Below, in pieces: positions 1 through 6,053 of a DNA stretch of 9,123 nt. A program made the position numbers and the translations under genes. This DNA comes from JANNMJ01 sp031397815 (GTDB taxonomy: Bacteria > Bacteroidota > Bacteroidia > Cytophagales > Hymenobacteraceae): contig JANNMJ010000150.1 in assembly GCA_031397815.1 (NCBI GenBank), positions 1-9,123 of the forward strand, in the 5' to 3' direction. The notes under the pieces were generated by a model. That model made no database searches. It was given only the letters and a program-made list of their open reading frames with translations, and was not told where the DNA came from. Position 1 is the first letter of the stretch, and every line of letters starts with the position of its first letter.

Positions 1-210
1 CCCTTCGGGGTTGGGGAATCTGTATTGTTCACCTATACCAACGAACTCCCCGCCCCGGAGGGGCGGGGTGGCCGGAACGGCCGGGGTGGGGCGACACGTA
101 GATACAGCCCGCCATAGAAACCTATTGGTGTTGCTCAGCCGCGTTGCCGTAACCGCCTTCCCCACCCCGCCCCTGCGGGGCACCCCTCCCCCAAGGGGGC
201 GGGGAATCTT
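1..210. repeat. GC-rich intergenic element with two inverted hairpin arms
   Basis: This non-coding stretch lies just downstream of the histidine kinase gene. The left arm (about 47-91) contains a perfect 9-bp hairpin, CCCCGCCCC (48-56) pairing with GGGGCGGGG (60-68) over a GGA loop, followed by GGCCG (70-74) pairing with CGGCC (78-82). The right arm (about 160-204) has the same layout in inverse orientation: GCCCC (169-173) with GGGGC (177-181), and CCCCTCCCCC (183-192) with GGGGGCGGGG (195-204) with one mismatch. Read on the minus strand, the right arm aligns recognisably with the left arm. GGGGAATCT occurs at both 13-21 and 201-209, and a small CCC-TTC-GGGG hairpin sits at the left edge, so another unit may continue outside the window. 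The pattern suggests a REP/BIME-like or MITE-like dispersed repeat. It could also act as a terminator for the kinase gene. No protein is supported here. Confidence 0.6.
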
Positions 211-237
211 GGGCTGCTACTTGCTTAGCGCCCTCTC

Positions 238-2352
238 CTACCCCGTCACCGGCAGGCTGAACCAGAGCTTGGCGCCCGCTCCCGGCAGATTAGCGACCCG
301 CAGCTCGCCCGCGCCGAAGAGCTTTACGAATGCGTGGCTCACGGCGAGGCCCAAGCCGGTGCCTACTTCGCCTGCCGTGCCGGGCGTGGAGAGCGGCCCG
401 ACCGGCTCGACCAGCGACGTGAGGCGTTCGGGCGGTAAGCCGGGGCCGGTGTCGGTCACGGCGAGGGTGACGGTGCGCCCCGTTTGCTCGACGCTGACCG
501 TTACGCGCCCGCCGCGCGGCGTAAACTTCACGGCGTTGCTGAGGAGGTTGCGCAGGACGGTCCCGACGAGGAAGGGGTCGGCCCACGCGGAGGGTATATC
601 GTAAGGCAATACCGCGAGTAGCTCGATTTCCTTGGCCGTCGCGACGGCGCGGTACAGGCGCAGCGTGTCGGCCACGACTGGCCCGATGGGCAGTGCCTGC
701 GGGTGGTTGATGACGTCGCCGGTCTGGGTGCGCGCCCAGTGGAGGAGGTTATCGAGAAGGGCGGAGAGGCGGTTGGCGTCGGCTTCGATATCGTGGGCGA
801 AGCTCATCAGCTCGGCTGCCGGGTTCGGCTGTTCGGCGTAGCCCCGAAGCAGGGGCCCCACCTGCTGGAAACCCGCGACGAGGCCGCGCAGGTCGTGCCC
901 CACGATGCTCATCAGGAGGTCTTTGCGCTGGTTGGCGCGCTCCAGCTCCTGCTGCCGTCGCTGTTGGCGCCGCCGGTACCCAAACCCCACCGCGCCGAGC
1001 ATCAGCAGGGCCGCGCCGCCGCTCGCCAGCTCGCGCTGCCGTCGTAAATCGGCCAGCTCGCGGTCCTGCGTCAGCAGCTTAATCTGCTGCGCGGCCTGCT
1101 CCGATTCGTACCCGATGCGCAGCTCCTCAGAAAGCTTCTCGTTATCCTGCCCTTGCAGCTCGACATCGAGCTTCCACTGCTCTTCCAACAAGCCATAAGC
1201 CCGCTGATAGTCGTGATTCTCCACGGCCGCCTTGCGCAGCACCCGCAGCGCCATACGCACGAAGCGGCCACCCGGATGATTGCGCCCAATCGCGAGCGAT
1301 TTAGTGGCCCAGAACACGGCGGAGTCGTTCTGATGGTTATTCAGGAAGAACTCCGCGAACGCCGCCATTCGCTGCCCCAGATCGGTAGGCCGTCCGCTGA
1401 GGCTGCCGAGGCGCAGGCTCTCGCGGTAAAACAAGCGCGCCGAATCGGGACGACCGAGCCGTTCGTACGCCTTCCCGATGTTGGTATAGGAGTTCCCAAC
1501 CGCCCCGCCCACCTGCTTCCGCCGGTTCATTTCCAGCGACTGCTGAAAGTACCGCAGCGCCTGCCGCAAGCTATCGGCCCCGAGCGCGAAGCCGCCGAGG
1601 TATTCGAGGGTGATGGCGAGGGCGAGCGTATCGCCTTCGGTGCGCTCCAGATTATACGCCTGCCGGGCGTACTTGCTACCTTCCGCATAGCGGCGCTGCC
1701 CGTACAGCATCACCGCCACATTACCGAGGGCGGCGGCTTCGGCGAGGCGGCGCCCAAGCTGATGCTGCACGCGAACGGCCCGAAACAGGTACACCGCTGC
1801 TGAATCGTACTCGGTATCATACTGATACAGCAAGCCGATAGAGTTCAGGACTTCGCCCTGCTGCGCGCGGTCGTTGAGGGCGCCGAACAGGCGGTAGGAC
1901 TCGCGGTAATACTGAAGCGCGCGGTCGGTGCGGCCCAAATCGCCGAAGAGCATACCGAGGCGGTAGTGCGCGTTGGCATAGTCGGGGCGCGGTGCGGCGG
2001 TCAGGGCTTCGTGCGCGGCTTGTAGCAGGGGCGCCGCCCGTACCAGATCGCCCGCCTGCCGGTAGTACTCGCCGCGCAGACCCTGGGCGCGGGCCTCGTT
2101 AAGTTTATCGCCGATGGTTTTCGCAGCGGCTTCGGCGGCTTCCGCGTAGCGCACGACGCCCGCCGAGTCGAAGGGCTCCATAAACGCATTCGCGATGCGG
2201 AGCAGGGCGTCGGTGCAGGCCGTGGTACGCAGCGGCGCAGCGCGCAGGACGGCGCGCAGGCTGTCGGGCGGCGCGGGAAGGCGCGACGGTGCGCCCGCGA
2301 ACACCTGCCACCCGCTCAGCATCAAGGTCAGCGTAATCAAGAAGATGCGCAT
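238..2352 (-). CDS. TPR-containing membrane sensor histidine kinase
   Basis: This is probably an inner-membrane sensor kinase that senses through an exported TPR domain and autophosphorylates on a cytoplasmic histidine. Residues 1-19 form a signal peptide (MRIFLITLTL..., ending near VFAGAP). About residues 45-390 are helical TPR repeats, with typical pieces such as 'ANAHYRLGMLFGDLGRTDRA' and 'NIGKAYERLGRPDSA'. A coiled-coil-like stretch (about 395-440) precedes one membrane segment (about 444-460), which is followed by a basic RRRQQRRQQ stretch. The H box is 'IVGHDLRG' (His about 486), the N box 'NLLSNAVKF' (about 602-610), G1 'DTGPGLP' and G2 'GTGLGLAVSH'. No clear F box lies between G1 and G2, and there is no receiver or DNA-binding domain. 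The reading frame also opens with TTG six bases upstream. I chose the ATG at 2352 because the signal peptide begins there. No cognate response regulator is visible, and the sensed signal is unknown. Confidence 0.93.
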   Translation of the reverse strand: MRIFLITLTLMLSGWQVFAGAPSRLPAPPDSLRAVLRAAPLRTTACTDALLRIANAFMEPFDSAGVVRYAEAAEAAAKTIGDKLNEARAQGLRGEYYRQAGDLVRAAPLLQAAHEALTAAPRPDYANAHYRLGMLFGDLGRTDRALQYYRESYRLFGALNDRAQQGEVLNSIGLLYQYDTEYDSAAVYLFRAVRVQHQLGRRLAEAAALGNVAVMLYGQRRYAEGSKYARQAYNLERTEGDTLALAITLEYLGGFALGADSLRQALRYFQQSLEMNRRKQVGGAVGNSYTNIGKAYERLGRPDSARLFYRESLRLGSLSGRPTDLGQRMAAFAEFFLNNHQNDSAVFWATKSLAIGRNHPGGRFVRMALRVLRKAAVENHDYQRAYGLLEEQWKLDVELQGQDNEKLSEELRIGYESEQAAQQIKLLTQDRELADLRRQRELASGGAALLMLGAVGFGYRRRQQRRQQELERANQRKDLLMSIVGHDLRGLVAGFQQVGPLLRGYAEQPNPAAELMSFAHDIEADANRLSALLDNLLHWARTQTGDVINHPQALPIGPVVADTLRLYRAVATAKEIELLAVLPYDIPSAWADPFLVGTVLRNLLSNAVKFTPRGGRVTVSVEQTGRTVTLAVTDTGPGLPPERLTSLVEPVGPLSTPGTAGEVGTGLGLAVSHAFVKLFGAGELRVANLPGAGAKLWFSLPVTG

Positions 2353-2361
2353 CGGCAACGA

Positions 2362-2388
2362 ACGGCTTGCGGAACCCGCACAAGCCGT
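2362..2388 (-). promoter_or_regulatory. Hairpin just upstream of the histidine kinase start
   Basis: ACGGCTTG (2362-2369) pairs perfectly with CAAGCCGT (2381-2388), and an inner CGG/CCG pairing can extend the stem. It ends about ten bases from the ATG of the kinase gene, so in the mRNA it would form a 5' leader hairpin that could affect ribosome access. No Shine-Dalgarno sequence is apparent between the hairpin and the start. The regulatory role is inference. Confidence 0.35.
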
Positions 2389-2410
2389 AAGAAGGGCAAG
2401 TTCGGTAGTG

Positions 2411-2436
2411 AAGGGCGTCTATCCAATGAACGCCTT
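2411..2436 (-). promoter_or_regulatory. Second leader hairpin upstream of the histidine kinase
   Basis: AAGGGCGT (2411-2418) can pair with ACGCCTT (2430-2436), leaving one bulged base and an 11-base loop. It lies in the spacer that must hold the promoter and leader of the histidine kinase gene. I do not find a convincing TAnnTTTG promoter element in this spacer. The hairpin may be chance or part of a structured leader. Confidence 0.25.
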
Positions 2437-2466
2437 ATCTACCGACAACCTCATGGCAAGCGGTTT

Positions 2467-2518
2467 GTTGCCCAGCAGCGGCGGCCGTGCTTTTCTCGGT
2501 CGGCCGCGCACCGGCAAC
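2467..2518. repeat. GC-rich stem-loop in the kinase/A spacer
   Basis: GTTGCC (2467-2472) and GGCAAC (2513-2518) are complementary and enclose a second perfect pair, GCGGCCG (2481-2487) with CGGCCGC (2501-2507), with a 13-base inner loop containing TTTTCTC. It sits between the terminator-like hairpin behind gene A and the kinase leader. It could be a further transcription barrier, a leader structure, or part of a dispersed repeat. Confidence 0.4.
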
Positions 2519-2534
2519 TGGGCCTAAGCCGACG

Positions 2535-2588
2535 CGAAAACGCCGACCGTCCCTCCGCGCAAGGACGGAGAGACGGTCGGCGTTTTCG
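2535..2588 (-). terminator. Strong rho-independent-like terminator after gene A
   Basis: CGAAAACGCCGACCGT (2535-2550) and ACGGTCGGCGTTTTCG (2573-2588) form a perfect 16-bp inverted repeat. An inner pairing of CTCCG (2553-2557) with CGGAG (2566-2570) extends the structure. On the minus strand the GC-rich core is followed by TTTTCG, as expected for termination of the minus-strand gene that stops at 2603, only 15 bases away. The A/T tracts are symmetrical, so it could work in both directions. Confidence 0.8.
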
Positions 2589-2602
2589 AAAGAGAGATCG
2601 AT

Positions 2603-4240
2603 TTAGAATCGATGCCGAAGCAGAAAGCCGTTCGCGTCGAAGTCTTTCGCTTGGAGCTTCTTGACCGGCTTGCGCGCCCATTCGGGCAGGGCATCGAGGC
2701 GGTTGAGGTCGCCGGAAGCGCGGAGGCGGAACCACTTGGGCGTCTCGACGGGGCCGGAGCGGCGGGCTTCATCGCGGCCGGGGCCGTCGAAAACTTCCAG
2801 TTTCGGCCCTTTTTGCGGCAGAGCGCCCGCCAGCTCGATCTGGTCGCGGCCGTCGAGCTGGTAGAGGCGGATGTGCTTGGTTTCGGTCGGGTTGAACGAG
2901 CGCCCGTAGGTGCTCATGCCGTGGCGCCCGGCCGAATCGAGACGGGCTTGCCAGGTGATTTTCAGCTTCTGACCGTCCATCTCGAACCGGTAGCGGTCTT
3001 CGCCGTCGGTGCCGACGAGCACGGCCTCTTTCGCCAGATAGCGATACAGCTCCTTCGCCTTGGCGGGAAGCTGGTCGCGGCGCTGCTGCAACGCCTGCCG
3101 GAACTTGCGGCCGTCGAGGCGCTGCACGTTAGAGGGCCACTGGGTGAGCGCCTTATCGATAGCCGCATCGGTAAGGGCGGTCTGCAAGGCGGCAGCTTCC
3201 GCCGTGAAAGCGCCTTCATCGAGCCACCCGAGCAGCACCCGGTCCAGCGTCTCGGAAGACTGCACGTACCGGCTGACACGCTCGATCTTCGGCCCGAACG
3301 ACACTACCTGCCGCTTGAACAAGACCGCTACCGCCGGAAATACGCCATCGGCGTAGCGCGAGAAGGCGTGGTCGCGGTCGCGGGGGATGGGTCGGTACCT
3401 TGGGGTGCCGTTTTCCTCGGTCATAACGGCCCAGCGCCACTGATCTTCGCGGCGGCTCCAGTCGCCGAGGTAAATGTCGAGGAGCCGGGCGCGCAGGTAA
3501 GCGCGCGCGTCGATATCCGCGACCGGCGCCTGAAAGTTGGTGCCCGGCGCCGCGTAGCGTGCCCGCAGCATCTCCTCCGACGACACCACGCGCGGCGCAT
3601 TGCCGAACTCTTTCCGGGTGCGCCAGTCGCCGTCGGGCCGCTCTTCCAAGTAAACCAGACGGCCCGCGAACGATTCCTGAAACTCGCCGAGCACATTTTC
3701 GGTGGTGGGCACCCGATAGAGCTTCGGCGACGCGTGATACACGCCCGCCGCATCGGCCAGCGAGGCCGCCACGAGCGCCCCGTACGGGTTGACGGCCGAT
3801 GTTTGGTCCTGCAAGGTGCGCGCCTGCATCCCGTTGCGCTTCTTTTCGGGGAGCGCGCGCGCCAGATCCTTATCCACGGAGCGCAGCACGTACTGATGCC
3901 CGTCTGGGGCGACCATCCGCAGGTTCAGCGTCTGCATCGACCCGCCCTCCTTGACCGGCTTGAGGCCCCCGAAGAGCTTGTCGGGCCGAAAGGCGGGCAC
4001 CGTTACGGGCATCTCCCAGGTGGGGCGGTAATGGGTGCCGAAGAAGAACCGCCCAATGGCGCCGCGCCGGTACCGGTCAGACGCGGGGCCGGTGAGGCTG
4101 TCGCCGGGCGCCGCCGTCGCGAGGAGCGCAGTGGGCACTTTAAGGGGCGGAGCGGTGGTCGGGGCGGGCGCGGCCGACTGGGCGAAAGCCGCAGCGTGCA
4201 GGCCGAGCAGCGGGAGAAAAAAGCGGGTAGTCAAGCGCAT
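2603..4240 (-). CDS. Exported protein A, paralogue of B, with a degraded kinase-like catalytic loop
   Basis: This 545-residue protein has a signal peptide (MRLTTRFFLPLLGLHAAAFA, cleavage near AQS) and a low-complexity Ala/Pro/Thr linker. It is colinear with the divergent neighbour B. Shared blocks include 'RxFFGxHYRxxW' (about 64-75), 'YVLRSVDKD' (117-125), 'NPYGALVAASLADAAGVYH' (151-169), 'LVYLEERPDGDW' (195-206), 'DIYLGDWSRREDQWRWA' (255-271), 'YRPIPRDRDHAF' (282-293) and 'NPTETKHIRLYQLDGRDQ' (450-467). The order Lys/Arg, then EE, then GDWxRxExQW, then PxDRDxAF resembles atypical kinase folds (HipA, FAM20, CotH). Here, however, the loop reads DWSRRE where B has DWDRHE, so A may be inactive. 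From memory, similar regions in Bacteroidota can be fused to outer-membrane beta-barrels; no barrel is obvious here, although the protein ends in an 'NGFLLRHRF' strand-like tail. Function is unknown. I am confident that it is a real exported protein and not of what it does. Confidence 0.85.
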   Translation of the reverse strand: MRLTTRFFLPLLGLHAAAFAQSAAPAPTTAPPLKVPTALLATAAPGDSLTGPASDRYRRGAIGRFFFGTHYRPTWEMPVTVPAFRPDKLFGGLKPVKEGGSMQTLNLRMVAPDGHQYVLRSVDKDLARALPEKKRNGMQARTLQDQTSAVNPYGALVAASLADAAGVYHASPKLYRVPTTENVLGEFQESFAGRLVYLEERPDGDWRTRKEFGNAPRVVSSEEMLRARYAAPGTNFQAPVADIDARAYLRARLLDIYLGDWSRREDQWRWAVMTEENGTPRYRPIPRDRDHAFSRYADGVFPAVAVLFKRQVVSFGPKIERVSRYVQSSETLDRVLLGWLDEGAFTAEAAALQTALTDAAIDKALTQWPSNVQRLDGRKFRQALQQRRDQLPAKAKELYRYLAKEAVLVGTDGEDRYRFEMDGQKLKITWQARLDSAGRHGMSTYGRSFNPTETKHIRLYQLDGRDQIELAGALPQKGPKLEVFDGPGRDEARRSGPVETPKWFRLRASGDLNRLDALPEWARKPVKKLQAKDFDANGFLLRHRF

Positions 4241-4302
4241 CGGCGCAAAGATGCTAAACGACGGGCGCCAACCAGATATTCAGCCGTCCGTTTGAGCGCT
4301 TA
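4241..4302. promoter_or_regulatory. Divergent promoter region between A and B
   Basis: These 62 bases must contain the promoters of both paralogues. Each strand has a near match to the Bacteroidota -7 element TAnnTTTG. For A it is CATCTTTG (minus strand, 4253-4246), ending five bases before the ATG. For B it is TCCGTTTG (4287-4294), ending eight bases before the ATG. Both would give very short or leaderless transcripts. A GGTTGG (minus strand, 4273-4268) is a possible upstream element for A, but its spacing is shorter than usual. No Shine-Dalgarno is visible for either gene. The location is firm and the element assignment tentative. Confidence 0.45.
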
Positions 4303-5916
4303 ATGATGATTCGGTTTCTCTTCCTTGGACTGATAGGCGCCGTCGGCGGGGCGCTGGCGGGGTGCGCCGGGCGCGACCATTACTTCCAACCCGACGCCCG
4401 CATTGCGCCCGCCGCGAGTGGCGCCCCCGACTCGGCGCGCGTGACCGTCGGGCGGCACTACGCCGACCACGGCGCCGTGTATCGCGCCTTCTTCGGCGAC
4501 CATTACCGCGCCGTCTGGGCCACCTCCGTCACCCTCCCCGTGCTGGCGCTGGGCCGCTTGCCGGGCACCCCCAAGCCCACCGAGCTTGGGGGCGGCTTCC
4601 AGACCACCAGCATCACCCTGGAAACGCCCGCGCGCAACAAAATGGTAGCGCGCACCCTCGACAAAGACCCCTACAAGACGCTTCCGAAGTACGCACGTAA
4701 AACTTTCCTGCTGAGGCTGGTACGCGATGAAACCTCCGCCGCCAATCCCTTCGCCCCGCTCGTGCTCCCGACGCTGAGCCAAGCAGCCGGAATCCCCTAC
4801 ACTACCCCCCGCTTATACTACGTCGGGAGCCTCGACAGCACCTTCGACGCCCTCACGCCGAAGCTGCGCGGCAAGGTGGTGTTGGTGGAAGAGAAGTTCG
4901 ACGGGAAGCCGATGGCAACGGCCACGCGGGTGCCGGGCGCGGAAGATGTGGTCGATTCCGAAGACGCGCTCCGCGCCCGCTACCACTCCCCCGACGAGCA
5001 CCTCGACGCGCTCGCCTTCGCCCGCGCCCGCCTGTTCGATATCTGGATCGGCGACTGGGACCGCCACGAAGGGCAGTGGGATTGGGCCGAAGTACCGACC
5101 GACGGCAAAGGGCATCGGTACGTCCCGGTGCCGAAGGACCGCGACCAAGCTTTTTTTCGTTTCGATGACGGATTTCTGCCGTGGCTCGCGTCGCGGCGGT
5201 GGGCCGTGCGGAAGCTCCGCACCACCCACGCCCACTTCGACGACGTGCGCGGCCTCGTCCTAAACGCCCGGTTTATCGACCGGCGCGTCCTCGCGGCGGT
5301 CACAGCCGCGCAGCTCGACTCGCTCGCCCTCGACCTGCAAGCCCGCCTCACCGATTCCGTGATTGCGCGGGCCTTCCGGGCGTGGCCCGCGCCCATCCGC
5401 GCGGCCGAAGCCGAGCGCACCGCCGCCATGCTCCGTTCCCGCCGTGCGGAGCTGCCCGTCGCCGCGCGCACCTTCTACGAATCCCTCGCCGAAGAGCCGC
5501 TCGTAGCGGGCACCGACGCCGACGAGCGCATCGTCGTGACGCGCCTGCCGGGGAATAGCGTGCGCGTCAGCCTAGCCGTCGCCGATGATCCAGATTCGCC
5601 CGCCCCGCTCCCCTACTACACCCGCATCTTCACCCCCACCGAAACCACCCGGCTCCGCGTCTACGGCCTCGGCGGCAACGATGAGTTCATTCTCCTCGAT
5701 TCTACCGCCGCCAACGCGGCCCGCGTCCGCATCCACCTCTACGGCGGCGAGGGCGAAGACAAGCTGAAAGTGCCCGGAATGGCCGCCCCCAGCGTCCGGT
5801 TCTACGACACCAAGCGCGGCATTCAGCTCCCCGAAGACCGCGTGCGCGGCCTCAAAGTCAAGCTCGCCAAGCGCGGCGACGTCCGCATTCACGCGTTTGA
5901 CCGTGAGGGGTTGTAA
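4303..5916 (+). CDS. Exported lipoprotein B with kinase-like motifs, paralogue of A
   Basis: This 537-residue protein begins with a lipoprotein signal (hydrophobic segment, then lipobox LAGC, Cys21), so it is probably a membrane-anchored periplasmic or outer-membrane lipoprotein. Two ATG codons are adjacent; either gives the same signal. It shares the block order of A: 'FFGDHYRAVW' (63-72), 'MVARTLDKD' (114-122), 'VVLVEEKFDG' (192-201), 'DIWIGDWDRHEGQWDWAEV' (246-264), 'YVPVPKDRDQAFFRFDDG' (273-290) and 'FTPTETTRLRVYGLGGND' (443-460). GDWDRHE followed by KDRDQAF resembles the catalytic loop and metal-binding Asp of HipA, FAM20 or CotH kinase folds, with K121 or R117 as a possible nucleotide contact. 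The C-terminal part has two RTX-like pieces, 'GLGGNDEFI' and 'GGEGEDKLK', suggesting a small calcium-binding beta-roll. Substrate and reaction are unknown. The reading frame and export signal are secure; the kinase comparison is inference. Confidence 0.87.
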   Translation: MMIRFLFLGLIGAVGGALAGCAGRDHYFQPDARIAPAASGAPDSARVTVGRHYADHGAVYRAFFGDHYRAVWATSVTLPVLALGRLPGTPKPTELGGGFQTTSITLETPARNKMVARTLDKDPYKTLPKYARKTFLLRLVRDETSAANPFAPLVLPTLSQAAGIPYTTPRLYYVGSLDSTFDALTPKLRGKVVLVEEKFDGKPMATATRVPGAEDVVDSEDALRARYHSPDEHLDALAFARARLFDIWIGDWDRHEGQWDWAEVPTDGKGHRYVPVPKDRDQAFFRFDDGFLPWLASRRWAVRKLRTTHAHFDDVRGLVLNARFIDRRVLAAVTAAQLDSLALDLQARLTDSVIARAFRAWPAPIRAAEAERTAAMLRSRRAELPVAARTFYESLAEEPLVAGTDADERIVVTRLPGNSVRVSLAVADDPDSPAPLPYYTRIFTPTETTRLRVYGLGGNDEFILLDSTAANAARVRIHLYGGEGEDKLKVPGMAAPSVRFYDTKRGIQLPEDRVRGLKVKLAKRGDVRIHAFDREGL

Positions 5917-5971
5917 GTTGATTTGGGGTGGAAGCCGTTGCTTCTCAGTCCCAAAACCCTCGCAAACGCAA

Positions 5972-6035
5972 AACGGGCGGAGCTTCTTTGAACGCCCGAT
6001 TGAATCGGGATGCGTTCGGCGAAGCTCCGCCCGTT
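5972..6035. terminator. Long bidirectional hairpin between convergent genes B and the phosphatase
   Basis: AACGGGCGGAGCTTC (5972-5986) and GAAGCTCCGCCCGTT (6021-6035) form a perfect 15-bp inverted repeat. Inside it, GAACG (5990-5994) pairs with CGTTC (6013-6017), and CCCGA (5995-5999) pairs with TCGGG (6005-6009) around a TTGAA loop. The result is a stem about 64 bases long with one internal loop and one bulge. On the minus strand it is followed by TTTTGCGTTTG, fitting a terminator for the phosphatase gene that stops at 6054. It probably also stops transcription from B, although the plus-strand T tract is poor. Confidence 0.75.
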
Positions 6036-6053
6036 GGTGACTGGGAGTGGCGG

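Noticed and set aside
48..204. CRISPR array or tRNA in the left spacer
   Set aside because: The repeats are inverted, imperfect and without regular spacers, and no cloverleaf can be drawn.
11..604. Plus-strand frame of 197 codons at the left edge
   Set aside because: It crosses the hairpin element and continues antisense to the kinase ATPase domain. The product is Pro/Arg/Thr-rich with no domain.
2353..2358. TTG start for the histidine kinase two codons upstream
   Set aside because: The ATG at 2352 gives a standard signal peptide start (MRIFLITL). The TTG adds only two residues.
2612..4303. Open frame of 563 codons on the plus strand opposite gene A
   Set aside because: It is a GC-rich antisense shadow. 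The minus-strand frame has a signal peptide and aligns with B along its length, while this translation has no recognisable domain.
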